From Marinobacter sp. EhC06 (GTDB lineage Bacteria; Pseudomonadota; Gammaproteobacteria; Pseudomonadales; Oleiphilaceae), in contig NZ_LXYO01000023.1 of NCBI RefSeq assembly GCF_001650915.1, positions 1,116,001 through 1,180,000 on the forward strand: 64,000 nucleotides of DNA, read 5' to 3'. Below the pieces are notes generated by a model. It was not told the DNA's origin, made no database searches, and worked only from the letters and a program-made list of their open reading frames with translations. Made by a program: the position numbers and the translations under genes. This document shows, in pieces, positions 18,319 to 27,383 of this stretch; within the stretch, counting starts at the first letter, position 1, and each line of letters opens with the position of its first letter.

Positions 18319-18971
18319 AACTGATGATTGTGGATGACCACCAGGTAGTCCGCCAGGGCATCGCCAATCTGCTGCGCTCGATGCTGCCGGCGGTGGCCAT
18401 TATCGAAGTCGACAACGGTCAGGACGCGGTTGCCCGGTATGGCGAGTTGCGACCGGACGTGGTGCTGCTCGATATGGGCCTCCCGGACATCTCCGGTCTG
18501 GAAGTCGGGCGTCGGCTGCGCCAGCGCTGGCGTGGGGCGGCTATCCTGTTTTTTACCATGCACGATGAGCTACCCATGGTAAGGCAGGCCCTGGATGTTG
18601 GTGGTCTCGGGTTTGTATCCAAAAGCTGTGCGCCCGAGGAGCTTGCAGAAGCCGTGAAGCGGGTCGCTGCCGGCCAGCCTTACATTGAGCACCCGATTGC
18701 CACCCGGTTGGCTATGAACCAGGAGCGCCCCGTCGATCATCGGCTCAGGGATATGACCCAGCGGGAGATGGAGGTATTGCTGATGTACGCCAGGGGCGAG
18801 AGTGTCGGCGGAATCGCCGAACGGTTGTGTGTCAGCAGTAAAACGGTTTCCAACCACCTGGCCGGCCTGAAAAACAAGCTTCAGGTGTCGTCATCCGTGG
18901 AGCTGATTCATCTGGCGGTGGATGCCGGTCTGATTCGTTATGGTCAGTTGGAGGAAGCGAGGCGGGTCTGA
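18315..18971 (+). CDS. LuxR-family response regulator, PedR2-like
   Basis: Response regulator of 218 residues. Receiver with MIVDDHQVVRQGI, phosphoacceptor D53 in VLLDMGLPDISG and K in GFVSKSCAP. The C-terminal LuxR HTH is MTQREMEVLLMYARGESVG followed by RLCVSSKTVSNHLAGLKNKL. Its GTG start (18315) overlaps the kinase stop. By synteny with pedR2 it would control the two PQQ alcohol dehydrogenase promoters; the repeated CGGGAA-N3-TTCCCG sites are candidate targets. Confidence 0.8.
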   Translation: MKLMIVDDHQVVRQGIANLLRSMLPAVAIIEVDNGQDAVARYGELRPDVVLLDMGLPDISGLEVGRRLRQRWRGAAILFFTMHDELPMVRQALDVGGLGFVSKSCAPEELAEAVKRVAAGQPYIEHPIATRLAMNQERPVDHRLRDMTQREMEVLLMYARGESVGGIAERLCVSSKTVSNHLAGLKNKLQVSSSVELIHLAVDAGLIRYGQLEEARRV

Positions 18972-18984
18972 GCCCGCCCCGGGG

Positions 18985-19638
18985 TTACCAGTCAAAGGGG
19001 CAGGCCGTACAGCCCTCCATATAGGTGCCCTCAAAGGTGGCATAGTGGATTCGGGTTCCGGTCAGGTCTGCATCAGCCAGGTTGGCCAGCCCAAGCTTGG
19101 CTTCCTGAAGATTCGCCCCTCTCATGTTGGCTCCTTTCAGGTTCGCCTTCGGTAGCCAGGAAATCTCGAAGCTGCTAAAGGGCATGGTGGCGTTTACCAG
19201 GGTGGCACCGGAGAAACGGGAGAAGTCGAAGTTGGCGCCGGTCAGATCGGCCCCGCTGAAGTCCGCACCCTGGGCGAACAAATACTCGCCCTGCATCCCC
19301 TGTAATTGGGCATTCTTCAGCGATGCGCCGCGCATGCTGGCCCGGTAGACCTGAAGGCGGTAGCCCGTGACGTCGTCAAGGTTTGCGCCATCAAGGTTGG
19401 CACCTCGCAGGCTGGTATGGCTCAGGTTGGCGCCCGACAGGTTGGCACCTCGGAAGTTGGCAGAGCGCAGATCCATATTCGACAGATCCGCTCCCTGCAG
19501 GTCAGCGCCGGCACAGCTGGTCTCCCGTTGCAGCTTGCAGCCGTTGATGACAGGGACTTTGTCCAGGTCAGCCATGTAATCGCCGGCCAGTGCCGGTGCC
19601 ATGAACAACAAAAGTGAGGCGGTAGCCAGAGGTCTCAT
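18985..19638 (-). CDS. Pentapeptide-repeat protein of the PQQ locus
   Basis: Exported protein of 217 residues. A signal peptide (MRPLATASLLLFMAPALA) precedes an A(D/N)LxG pentapeptide helix from about residue 45 to 205: LQGADLSNMDLRSANFRGANL, SHTSLRGANLDGANLDD and SGADLTGANFDFSRFSGATL. Cysteines near each end (NGCKLQRETSC, EGCTACPFDW) may form disulfides. A pentapeptide gene at this place, between the regulator and the calcium-type PQQ dehydrogenase, is conserved in P. putida (PP_2673). Role unknown. It is convergent with the regulator and directly downstream of the dehydrogenase gene. Confidence 0.83.
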   Translation of the reverse strand: MRPLATASLLLFMAPALAGDYMADLDKVPVINGCKLQRETSCAGADLQGADLSNMDLRSANFRGANLSGANLSHTSLRGANLDGANLDDVTGYRLQVYRASMRGASLKNAQLQGMQGEYLFAQGADFSGADLTGANFDFSRFSGATLVNATMPFSSFEISWLPKANLKGANMRGANLQEAKLGLANLADADLTGTRIHYATFEGTYMEGCTACPFDW

Positions 19639-19706
19639 GATTTCACTCCTGAATCAAGGCCGGAAAAAGGGGCCTGGCGAAGCGCCAGGCCCAGTCCGGA
19701 GGGCAT

Positions 19707-21560
19707 TTAGCGGGAGGCCTGTGCCCAGGAGGGCATCTTGAAAACCCAGAATGACCCGCCCTGGGAAATGGGCTTGGTAAGCTCGGCCATGTCGCCGCCC
19801 CAGAGCGGAACCGCGCCGCCGTAGCCGGAGGCAACGCCTATGTACTGCTCACCGTCCATCTCCCAGGTGATCGGTGAGGAGATGATCCCGGAGCCGGTCT
19901 GGAACTTCCAGAGCTCTTCCCCGGTTTCAGCATCGAATGCTTTCAGGAAGCCATCGCCGGTGCCGGTGAATACCAGCCCGCCCTTGGTGGCCAGCACCCC
20001 GGCCCACAGTGGCAAGCGTTCCTTGTGCTCCCATTCGATCTCGCCGGTGAGCGGATTCATGGCGCGAAGGATGCCCACGTGGTCGTCGTACATGCGCTTG
20101 ATCCGGAAGCCCTGGCCCAGATAGGCGGCGCCTTTCTTGTAGGTCACCTCTTCTGTCCAGTAATCCTCTTTCCAGTGGTTCGCGGGCACGTAGAACAGTC
20201 CCGTATCCTGGCTGTAAGCCATGGGGTTCCAGTTCTTGCCGCCGAGGAAAGGTGGAGATACCTCAATGGCCTCGCCACGGGTTTCACCCTCTGCTACGGG
20301 TGGCGGACGCTGACCTTTTCTCTCCACAGGGCGGCCATCTTCACCAATGCGCTCGGCCCAGGTAATGTTGTCCACGAACGGAAAGCCTTTCTTGAATTCA
20401 CCGTTCTCGCGGTCGACGACATAAAAGAAACCGTTGCGGTCGGCATGGGCGGTTGCTTTGACGGTTTCGCCGTTCTCGTCGTATTCAAACAGCACCAGCT
20501 CATTGTTACCGGAGAAATCCCAGGCATCGTTCGGCGTGTGCTGATAGAACCACTTCACTTCGCCAGTAGTGGGGTCTACACCCACCTGGCCGGAGGTGTA
20601 CAGGTTGTCGTAGTCGGCAGGATCACCGCCGGGTGATGTGCGTTTCCAGGTGTTCCAGGGCGCGGGGTTACCGGCACCAATGATGATGGTATTGGTTTCC
20701 GCGTCGAAGCTGGCGCTTTGCCAGGGGGCGCCGCCGCCATGACTCCAGGCTTCAACCTTGCCTGTTTCGGTGTTGGGATCATCCGGCCAGCTGGGCGCGC
20801 GAGGATCCCCGGTGGGCGTGCTTTTCTCGCCGTTCAGGCGGCCATAGTGGCCTTCAACGAACGGGCGCATCCAGACTTCTTCACCGGTATCCGGATCCCG
20901 GGCAAACAGCTTGCCGACCACGCCGAATTCATCCCCGGACGATCCGTGAATCAACAGGACCTTGCCGGTCTCCTGATCTTTTACCAGAGTCGGAGCACCG
21001 GTCATGGTGTAGCCGGCTTCATGGTCGGCGAATTTTTCACGCCATACGATGTCGCCGGTGTCCTTGTTGAGGGCAACGATGCCGGCGTCGAGGGTGCCAA
21101 AGAAAACCTTGTCGCCAAAAATGGCTGCACCCCGGTTGACCACGTCACAGCAGGGACGGATGCCTTCTGGAAGACGGTGGTTGTATTCCCAGAGTCGTTC
21201 ACCGGTTTTTGCATCCAGGGCCCACAGCCGTGAGTAGGAGCCGGTCACGTAGATGACGCCGTCGTGGACCAGTGCCTGGGATTCCTGACCCCGTTGCTTC
21301 TCATCACCGAACGAGAATGACCAGGCCGGAACCAGACGCTCGACGTTGTCCCGGTTGATCGTGGTCATCGGGCTGTACCGCTGGGCCTTGGGGCCAATGC
21401 CGTAGCCCAGCACGTTTTCCGGTGTTTGGGCATCGTTGGCGATATCCTCCCAGGTCACATCTTTGGCGCTAACCTGGCTGGCCAGGCCTGCCGCTGAACC
21501 CAGAGCCAGGGCCAGGCCAATCCCGCGAAGCAGCGGGCGTTTGCGTGTTTTGATGTTCAT
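19707..21560 (-). CDS. PQQ-dependent alcohol dehydrogenase, calcium type (ExaA/PedE-like)
   Basis: Periplasmic quinoprotein alcohol dehydrogenase of 617 residues with an N-terminal signal peptide (cleavage near SQVSA). It carries the adjacent-cysteine disulfide ring RPCCDV and tryptophan-docking blades such as [25 protein letters not shown]. The active-site segment is [11 protein letters not shown]: catalytic D348 is followed two residues on by S350. A non-acidic residue there is typical of calcium enzymes (MxaF, ExaA, PedE). No C-terminal heme site is present, so it is type I and needs the cytochrome c550 encoded divergently. GGGGAAAG precedes the ATG. Confidence 0.93.
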   Translation of the reverse strand: MNIKTRKRPLLRGIGLALALGSAAGLASQVSAKDVTWEDIANDAQTPENVLGYGIGPKAQRYSPMTTINRDNVERLVPAWSFSFGDEKQRGQESQALVHDGVIYVTGSYSRLWALDAKTGERLWEYNHRLPEGIRPCCDVVNRGAAIFGDKVFFGTLDAGIVALNKDTGDIVWREKFADHEAGYTMTGAPTLVKDQETGKVLLIHGSSGDEFGVVGKLFARDPDTGEEVWMRPFVEGHYGRLNGEKSTPTGDPRAPSWPDDPNTETGKVEAWSHGGGAPWQSASFDAETNTIIIGAGNPAPWNTWKRTSPGGDPADYDNLYTSGQVGVDPTTGEVKWFYQHTPNDAWDFSGNNELVLFEYDENGETVKATAHADRNGFFYVVDRENGEFKKGFPFVDNITWAERIGEDGRPVERKGQRPPPVAEGETRGEAIEVSPPFLGGKNWNPMAYSQDTGLFYVPANHWKEDYWTEEVTYKKGAAYLGQGFRIKRMYDDHVGILRAMNPLTGEIEWEHKERLPLWAGVLATKGGLVFTGTGDGFLKAFDAETGEELWKFQTGSGIISSPITWEMDGEQYIGVASGYGGAVPLWGGDMAELTKPISQGGSFWVFKMPSWAQASR

Positions 21561-21690
21561 AGTCTTTCCCCTTGGTTTTTGTTGTAACCATCGTCTTGCT
21601 CATGGCATCGACGCTTCGAGTATCGGCGCAGGCGATTCGCTGTGGCGACGGAAAAGCCCATCCCGGAATCGGGAAGTTGGCCTCAAAAAC

Positions 21691-21705
21691 CGGGAAAACT
21701 TCCCG
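21691..21705. promoter_or_regulatory. CGGGAA-N3-TTCCCG operator-like dyad (copy 2)
   Basis: CGGGAAAACTTCCCG, perfect 6-bp arms around AAC. It lies 131 bases upstream of the leftward PQQ dehydrogenase and 222 bases upstream of cytochrome c550. Differs by one base from the copy at 23523. Confidence 0.55.
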
Positions 21706-21786
21706 AAAAGGCTCCTTCTTCATGAAAAGTGGAGGTTTTCAGGTTTTCAGGCGGGCATCTCGTGCTTTGGCCTTCGCTCTGAGCGT

Positions 21787-21798
21787 CTACTACCAAGG
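21787..21798 (+). promoter_or_regulatory. CTACTACCAAGG promoter motif (copy 1)
   Basis: Located 140 bases before the cytochrome c550 ATG. Shares ACTACCAAG with 23445 and 42905, each 128-140 bases upstream of an alcohol-oxidation gene. Confidence 0.5.
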
Positions 21799-21926
21799 AA
21801 CTAAACCAAAAACCCCAAAGTGGCATTCGGATTGGACAAGGGGATTCCTAGACTGGAGATCAGCAAGTTGGCAACTGACAAATCCAACAGCCAACCACGG
21901 GGAATCCAATAACAGAGGTAAGACCA

Positions 21927-22355
21927 ATGGCAATGTCCTTTTCACTCAAAACCATCATGGCCGCGGCCATGCTTGGCCTGGCCGGCTTCGCTATTGCGCA
22001 CGGCAATGTCACACCACAGGAAGTGGACACGGGCAATCTGCCGGAGCTGGGCGATGACGTCCGCATTGAGAATCCGTTCCGTGAAGGCAATGAATTCGGC
22101 GAGTTCAACGCCCAGGCGGTCAAGGTCGGCGAGAGTGCCTACGCTGGTAACTGTGCCGCCTGCCACGGCATCCGGGCGATGTCCGGCGGCCTGACACCGG
22201 ATCTTCGCGAGCTGACCGAATGGGATGACGAGTACTACATCGGGCGGGTAATGAATGGTACCGACCGGGGCATGCCGTCCTGGAAAAAGAGCATGGACCA
22301 GAACGCCATGTGGGCAATCCGCACCTATGTGGAATCCCTGCCCAAGCCAGAGTGA
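21927..22355 (+). CDS. Cytochrome c550 of the PQQ alcohol dehydrogenase (ExaB/PedF)
   Basis: Periplasmic monoheme cytochrome c of 142 residues. Signal peptide ends near GFAIAHG. The heme site is CAACH (AGNCAACHGIRAMSGG); a distal Met ligand is probably in RGMPSWKKSM. It accepts electrons from the PQQ alcohol dehydrogenases and passes them to the respiratory chain. It is divergent from the calcium-type enzyme and upstream of the MoxJ-like gene and the second enzyme, as in pedF/exaB loci. AGAGG precedes the ATG. Confidence 0.9.
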   Translation: MAMSFSLKTIMAAAMLGLAGFAIAHGNVTPQEVDTGNLPELGDDVRIENPFREGNEFGEFNAQAVKVGESAYAGNCAACHGIRAMSGGLTPDLRELTEWDDEYYIGRVMNGTDRGMPSWKKSMDQNAMWAIRTYVESLPKPE

Positions 22356-22444
22356 TGAGCACGGCTTCTAGCAAAACGAACGTCTGAATTCGGGTCGGCC
22401 CTGTGCCGGCCCTTCGTCGTTGAGAGAAAAGGTGGGAGAAAACA

Positions 22445-23401
22445 ATGAAAATACTGTCTCGAATGCTTGCCCTGCTGCTGTTTGCCCAGGTTGTCCTTGC
22501 CCAGGAGGTAAACGACGGAAACGAACTCCTCAACCGGCCTGCGGATCGCACCTACGACATCATTCTGGAGTCCGGCTATCTGAAAGTGGGCGTCTATGAG
22601 AATTTTCCACCTTATTCCTACCAGGTTGATGGTGAGCCCCGAGGCATCGATATCGAACTCGGCCGCCGGATTGCCGAGGAAATGGGTGTTGAGTTCAAGG
22701 TGCACTGGATTATCCCGGATGAAAACCTGGGAGACGACTTGCGCAACAACGTCTGGAAAGGCCACTACCTGGCCAAACAGCGGCTTGCCGATGTGATGCT
22801 GCGGGTGCCCTACGACAAGACCTACGCCTATATGCAGGATTCCACCGGCGAATACATCAACGAGCAGGTTGTGCTGTTCGGCCCTTACCAGCAGGAAACC
22901 TGGCAGATAGCCTACAACCCGGAAAAGCTCGACAGTGTCGAAACCGTGGCAGTGTTCCAGTACAACCCGATCGGCGTCGAGATCGATACCCTTCCAGATT
23001 TTTATCTGACTTCAGCATTTGGCGGCCGTATGCGGGAACAGGTGCGCCACTTCCACAAGGTAGCCGAGGCATTCGAGGCAATGCGTAACGGTGAGGTCAG
23101 CGCTGTCATGGGTATGCGGTCGGAGATAGATCACGAGCTTGCCAAGCCTCAAAACGGCGACTTCAAGGCTGCTGGCAACGGCTTCCCGGGCATCGGCAAG
23201 CAGGTCTGGGATGTAGGCATGGCGATCAAGCATACCCATCGGCAGCTGGGTTATGCCCTGGAGGCCATCGTCGACAGACTGGTGAAAACCGGAGAGATGA
23301 ATGAGCTCATGGCCAGCCAGAATCTTCGCTACAGCGTGCCCGGTTACTACCGGGACTTTCTGGATGAGAAGGCCATTGCCCGGGCGGAAGGGGATCACTG
23401 A
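22445..23401 (+). CDS. MoxJ-like quinoprotein-associated periplasmic binding protein
   Basis: Periplasmic solute-binding-fold protein of 318 residues, signal peptide MKILSRMLALLLFAQVVLAQ. The body starts ILESGYLKVGVYENFPPYSYQVDGEPRGIDIELGRRIAEEM (read in parts), typical of family 3 binding proteins. It belongs to the group found next to PQQ methanol/ethanol dehydrogenases (MxaJ/XoxJ relatives), thought to help maturation of the dehydrogenase rather than transport; no permease or ATPase accompanies it. It follows cytochrome c550 by 89 bases and precedes the lanthanide-type enzyme. Confidence 0.83.
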   Translation: MKILSRMLALLLFAQVVLAQEVNDGNELLNRPADRTYDIILESGYLKVGVYENFPPYSYQVDGEPRGIDIELGRRIAEEMGVEFKVHWIIPDENLGDDLRNNVWKGHYLAKQRLADVMLRVPYDKTYAYMQDSTGEYINEQVVLFGPYQQETWQIAYNPEKLDSVETVAVFQYNPIGVEIDTLPDFYLTSAFGGRMREQVRHFHKVAEAFEAMRNGEVSAVMGMRSEIDHELAKPQNGDFKAAGNGFPGIGKQVWDVGMAIKHTHRQLGYALEAIVDRLVKTGEMNELMASQNLRYSVPGYYRDFLDEKAIARAEGDH

Positions 23402-23444
23402 CCGTCCATTGGGGACCCCACGGCCGGTGAACTCTGGGAAGTAG

Positions 23445-23454
23445 TACTACCAAG
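23445..23454 (+). promoter_or_regulatory. TACTACCAAG promoter motif (copy 2)
   Basis: Part of GTAGTACTACCAAGTGATG, 136 bases upstream of the second PQQ dehydrogenase. The preceding bases make a perfect GTAGTACTAC palindrome. Confidence 0.5.
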
Positions 23455-23522
23455 TGATGAGGAAACCTGTTCCGGGGGGCAATTGTCGGTTTTGCCGCCA
23501 ATGCGAAGAATCGTACCAGAGG

Positions 23523-23537
23523 CGGGAAAAGTTCCCG
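23523..23537. promoter_or_regulatory. CGGGAA-N3-TTCCCG operator-like dyad (copy 3)
   Basis: CGGGAAAAGTTCCCG, perfect 6-bp arms around AAG, 43 bases before the ATG of the lanthanide-type dehydrogenase. A position that close to the start would suit a repressor or a site in the leader. Confidence 0.55.
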
Positions 23538-23580
23538 GTTCACCGAGAAATCGAAAACAAGAGACTTGGAGAGCGCAACC

Positions 23581-25356
23581 ATGAGAACCAACAAGTTCGG
23601 GATTCGCATTGCGGCCAGTGCCCTGGCCCTGGCAGTTTCCTGCGGAGCCCATGCGGTAACCGACGAAGACATCCTCAACGATCACAAGACCCCGGAAGAC
23701 ATAGTCAGCTATGGCATGGGCACCCAGGGCCAGCGATACAGCATTCTGGAAGACCTGAATACCGGCAACATTCAGTATCTGCAGCCGGCCTGGGCCTTTT
23801 CCTTCGGCGGCGAAAAGCAACGGGGACAGGAATCCCAGCCGCTGGTTAAGGATGGCGTCATGTATGTGACAGCCTCCTACTCACGTATTTACGCAATTGA
23901 TGCCAGAACCGGCGAGGAAATCTGGCAATACGATGCCCGCCTGCCGGACGGCATCATGCCTTGCTGTGACGTGGTTAACCGGGGCGCTGCCATCTACGGC
24001 GACAAGGTGATTTTCGGCACACTCGATGCCAAGCTTGTTGCCCTGAACAAGGACACCGGCAAGCCGATGTGGATCAAGAAAGTGGCCGATTACCAGGCCG
24101 GCTATGCGATCACTGCGGCTCCCATTGTCGTGAAGGGCAAGGTTATTACCGGTGTTTCTGGCGGTGAATTCGGTATTGTCGGCAAGGTTGAAGCCTACGA
24201 CGCCAACACCGGCGATCTGGTCTGGACCCGGCCGACTGTCGAAGGCCACATGGGTTATGTCTACAAAGATGGCAAGAAGGTCGAGAATGGCATTTCCGGT
24301 GGCAAGGCAGGGGTAACCTGGCCCGGCGAAATGTGGAAGAACGGCGGTGCAGCGACCTGGCTGGGTGGCACCTATGATCCGGACACCGATTCCCTTTTCT
24401 TCGGTACCGGTAACCCGGCGCCCTGGAACTCGCATCTGCGCCCCGGCGATAACCTGTTCTCTTCATCCCGTCTGGCGATCGACCCGGACGATGGCAGCAT
24501 CAAGTGGCACTTCCAGACCACCCCGAACGATGGCTGGGATTATGACGGCGTCAACGAGCTAATCTCCTTCGATTACGAAGAGAACGGCGAAACCGTCAAA
24601 GCCGCGGCGACTGCCGACCGCAACGGATTCTTCTATGTTCTGAACCGGGAGAATGGCGACTTCATTCGTGGCTTCCCGTTTGTGGACAAGATCACCTGGG
24701 CTGAAGGCCTGGATCCGGAGACTGGTCGTCCGATATTCACAGAGGGCGGTCGTCCCGGTAACCCCGCGGACCTCGACGGTAACAAGGGAGAAACCGTAGT
24801 GGCTCAGCCCGCGTTCCTGGGTGGCAAGAACTGGATGCCGATGGCCTTTAGCCAGGACACCGGTCTGTTCTATGTGCCGTCCAACGAATGGTCCATGGAT
24901 ATCTGGAACGAGCCAGTTTCCTATAAGAAAGGCGCGGCGTTTCTGGGGGCAGGCTTCACCATCAAGCCGGCCAACGACGAGTATATTGGCGTGCTGAGGG
25001 CCATGGATCCGAAAACCGGTGAGGAAGTCTGGCGCTATGAGAACCCGGCCCCGCTCTGGGGTGGCGTGATGACCACCGCGGGCAACCTGGTATTCACCGG
25101 TACTCCGGAAGGTTACCTGAAGGCGTTTGACGCCAAGACCGGGGAAGAGCTCTACCGCTTCAACACCGGTTCCGGCGTTGTCGGCACGCCGGTGACCTGG
25201 ACCATGGACGGCGAGCAGTATGTCTCGGTTTCAACCGGCTGGGGCGGTGCGGTTCCGCTCTGGGGTGGTGAAGTGGCCAAGGTGGTCAAGGACTTCAACC
25301 AGGGTGGTACCGTCTGGACATTCAAGCTGCCAAGTGATCGCGTGGCCAGCAACTGA
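23581..25356 (+). CDS. PQQ-dependent alcohol dehydrogenase, lanthanide type (PedH/ExaF-like)
   Basis: Periplasmic quinoprotein dehydrogenase of 591 residues; the ATG at 23581 ([13 protein letters not shown]) has GGAG nine bases upstream and gives a normal signal peptide ending GAHA. It has the MPCCDV disulfide ring and the blade motifs seen in the first enzyme. The active-site segment is [11 protein letters not shown]: catalytic D320 is followed by D322. An Asp at this +2 position is the established marker of lanthanide-coordinating enzymes (XoxF, ExaF, PedH). No heme motif. Likely oxidises ethanol and other alcohols or aldehydes when rare earths are present, using the same cytochrome c550. 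Confidence 0.92.
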   Translation: MRTNKFGIRIAASALALAVSCGAHAVTDEDILNDHKTPEDIVSYGMGTQGQRYSILEDLNTGNIQYLQPAWAFSFGGEKQRGQESQPLVKDGVMYVTASYSRIYAIDARTGEEIWQYDARLPDGIMPCCDVVNRGAAIYGDKVIFGTLDAKLVALNKDTGKPMWIKKVADYQAGYAITAAPIVVKGKVITGVSGGEFGIVGKVEAYDANTGDLVWTRPTVEGHMGYVYKDGKKVENGISGGKAGVTWPGEMWKNGGAATWLGGTYDPDTDSLFFGTGNPAPWNSHLRPGDNLFSSSRLAIDPDDGSIKWHFQTTPNDGWDYDGVNELISFDYEENGETVKAAATADRNGFFYVLNRENGDFIRGFPFVDKITWAEGLDPETGRPIFTEGGRPGNPADLDGNKGETVVAQPAFLGGKNWMPMAFSQDTGLFYVPSNEWSMDIWNEPVSYKKGAAFLGAGFTIKPANDEYIGVLRAMDPKTGEEVWRYENPAPLWGGVMTTAGNLVFTGTPEGYLKAFDAKTGEELYRFNTGSGVVGTPVTWTMDGEQYVSVSTGWGGAVPLWGGEVAKVVKDFNQGGTVWTFKLPSDRVASN

Positions 25357-25390
25357 TCGGGACGGATACCGGCCTCGAGCCGGCGAGTAA

Positions 25391-25423
25391 CAGGGGCTGC
25401 CTTCGGGCGGCCCCTTTTTTTGT
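25391..25423 (+). terminator. Intrinsic terminator after lanthanide-type PQQ dehydrogenase
   Basis: Nine-base stem GGGGCTGCC with GGCGGCCCC (one G-U pair), TTCG tetraloop, then eight T residues. It separates the rightward PQQ genes from the leftward ABC genes. Confidence 0.92.
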
Positions 25424-26209
25424 TCAGGCCGCCTGATTTCTTGCGGTCTCACTGACCGACTGGTTGATGTCCTCATACAGCTTCCGATCAGTCTGACCAA
25501 TCGGCAAGTCGTAGGTGATGGTGGCGCCGAACGCTTGCGGGTCATGGGGATCGTTGCGCACCTTGTCGAAAACCAGCAGCCGGGTACCCAGGTAAAAACC
25601 TTCCTTCAGATCGTGGGTCACCATGAAGATGGTGGTGCCTGTCTCCTGCCAGAGTTTCAACAGCAGATCGTGCATGTCGCCCCTTATACCGGGATCCAGA
25701 GCGCCGAAGGGCTCGTCCAGCAGGAGCACCCGTGGCCGCATGATCAGCGACTGGGCAATGGCCAGCCGTTGCTGCATGCCGCCGGAGAGTTCGTGGGGCC
25801 ACTTGTTCGCCGATGGGCTCAGGCCCACTGACTCCAGCATGGCGTCCACTTTCTCCAGGGCTTCGCGGCGGGCGCTGCCGAACAGTTTGCCCAGCCAGGG
25901 CTTCTGTTCCAGTTCCAGGCCCATCAGCACGTTCTGACGCACCGTCAGGTGTGGGAATACCGAGTAGCGCTGGAATACGATACCCCGGTTTCGGTCCGGC
26001 TCGCCGGGGAAGGCCTCACCCTCCAGTAACAGTTCGCCGCGGCTCTGGGTTTCCTGGCCCAGCAGCATTTTCAGGAAGGTGGATTTGCCACAACCGGAGG
26101 CGCCCACCAGAGTGCAGAATTCGCCCTGCTTCACGCTCAGGTTCAGGTTTTCCAGGACCACCTGGTCACCGTATTCCTTCCAGAGATTGTTGACGGTAAT
26201 AAAGCTCAT
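25424..26209 (-). CDS. Guanidine-riboswitch-controlled ABC transporter ATP-binding protein
   Basis: NitT/TauT-type ATPase of 261 residues. Walker A GASGCGKST, Q-loop VFQRYSVFP, signature LSGGMQQRLAIAQ, Walker B VLLLDEPFGALDP and H-loop VTHDLKEG. The ATG at 26209 shares one base with the permease stop (TGATG), so the two are translated together. The family is the ATPase of the transporter that accompanies urea-carboxylase-like (guanidine carboxylase) genes. With the permease and the binding protein at 36366-37433 it probably imports guanidine. Confidence 0.85.
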   Translation of the reverse strand: MSFITVNNLWKEYGDQVVLENLNLSVKQGEFCTLVGASGCGKSTFLKMLLGQETQSRGELLLEGEAFPGEPDRNRGIVFQRYSVFPHLTVRQNVLMGLELEQKPWLGKLFGSARREALEKVDAMLESVGLSPSANKWPHELSGGMQQRLAIAQSLIMRPRVLLLDEPFGALDPGIRGDMHDLLLKLWQETGTTIFMVTHDLKEGFYLGTRLLVFDKVRNDPHDPQAFGATITYDLPIGQTDRKLYEDINQSVSETARNQAA

Positions 26210-27024
26210 CAGTGGCCTCCTGCGTTGTACCAGGGGAACAGTCTGCGGTTGGTAAGACGCAGACACTGGTCGATGACAATGGCGAGAATGGTGATCCAGA
26301 TGACATAGGGCAGGATGACATCCATGGCCAGGTAGCGCCGAACCAGGAAAATCCGGTAACCGAGGCCTTCGGTGGAAGCAATCGCTTCGGCGGCAATCAG
26401 GAACAGCCAGGCGGGGCCAAGGCTAAGGCGCACGGCGTCGATCAGGCGGGGCAGCACCTGGGGCAGGGCCATGCGGGTGATCACCTGCCAGGAATTGGCA
26501 CCCAGGGTCTGGATCTTGATCAGTTGCTCGCCGGGAAGTTCGCGGACTCGCTGGGCCACATCCCGCATCATGATGGGTGCGGTGCCGATCACGATCAGCA
26601 TGACCTTGGACAGCTCGCCCAGCCCGAACACAATAAAGAGGATGGGTAATATGGCCAGCGGCGGCACCATGGAAAGGGCAGATACCAGTGGCGCCAGGTT
26701 GGCCCTGACCAGCGGCAAAACGCCATTGAGAATGCCGACCACCAGCGCCAGTAAGGCGGCAATGCCAACGCCCATTCCCAGGCGTGCCAGACTGGCAGTG
26801 GTGTCCTGCACCATCAGGTAGTCGCCGCTTCGGCGGTCTTCCTGGAACGCCATGCGTTCCACGGCGGCGGTCATCTGCTCAAGGCCCGGAAGGAGTTTGT
26901 CGTTGGGGTTTTCTGCCAGGCGCTCCTGGGAGGCCAGGCTGTAGACAAGCATGATCAACAGGAAGGGCAGCAGGCCCAGCAGGGTGGCTGAAACGCGCCC
27001 GGGGTGATGGTTGATCATTCGCAT
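26209..27024 (-). CDS. Guanidine-riboswitch-controlled ABC transporter permease
   Basis: Inner-membrane permease of 271 residues with about six hydrophobic segments (ATLLGLLPFLLIMLVYSLA, GIAALLALVVGILNGVLPL and others) and an EAA-like loop (TLGANSWQVITRMALPQVLPRL). The ATG at 27024 is chosen for the AGAGGAGA six bases upstream. First gene after the guanidine-I riboswitch at 27091-27190. It lacks its own binding-protein gene; the best candidate partner is encoded 9 kb away in the guanidine carboxylase operon. Confidence 0.83.
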   Translation of the reverse strand: MRMINHHPGRVSATLLGLLPFLLIMLVYSLASQERLAENPNDKLLPGLEQMTAAVERMAFQEDRRSGDYLMVQDTTASLARLGMGVGIAALLALVVGILNGVLPLVRANLAPLVSALSMVPPLAILPILFIVFGLGELSKVMLIVIGTAPIMMRDVAQRVRELPGEQLIKIQTLGANSWQVITRMALPQVLPRLIDAVRLSLGPAWLFLIAAEAIASTEGLGYRIFLVRRYLAMDVILPYVIWITILAIVIDQCLRLTNRRLFPWYNAGGH

Positions 27025-27090
27025 GAATCGTCTCCTCTGGTTACACAACACGGCAAGGTCATCGCGGGTAACAGCGTCCCTTGCGATTCA

Positions 27091-27190
27091 GTCTCCCGGG
27101 CTTTTGTCCCGCCGTGTAACCTCCCCAGAGGTCGGTAACTCTCGGACCAGCCATCCGGGAATCTTGACTGCCCGGACCGGAACCCTAGTC
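27091..27190 (-). ncRNA. Guanidine-I (ykkC) riboswitch, copy 1
   Basis: On the minus strand the leader carries the conserved parts in order: CTAGGGTTCCG, a variable hairpin, CTGGTCCGAGAG, a second variable hairpin, then ACACGGCGGGACAAAAGCCC and GGGAG. These are the invariant blocks of the guanidine-I aptamer. It ends 67 bases before the ABC permease ATG. Binding of guanidinium switches the downstream gene on in characterised examples. An open reading frame running through it is an artefact of its conserved sequence. Confidence 0.93.
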
Positions 27191-27383
27191 ACCCATTTTG
27201 TCCGTCGCTCTGCCTGCGGTGTTGTGAACAGTGCTTTGAGCGGATCGGGTTTTTGAAAACCGTCGGTCGGAAACAGTGCAGATGGCATGCCAGATCCGAA
27301 GAGCGGGCGAAAACGGGTCATCCCGGCAAATGCATCGGCAAAAATATGCACCGGGTTGGTGCGGCATAGGTTCGGGTGCTCGA

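Larger units (their letters stand above)
21561..21926. promoter_or_regulatory. Divergent promoter region between PQQ dehydrogenase and cytochrome c550
   Basis: Non-coding region of 366 bases that must contain promoters for both genes. It holds a CGGGAA-N3-TTCCCG dyad (21691-21705), a further partial dyad CCCGGAATCGGG (21662-21673), and the CTACTACCAAGG motif (21787-21798) that recurs upstream of the second dehydrogenase and the aldehyde dehydrogenase. Confidence 0.6.
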
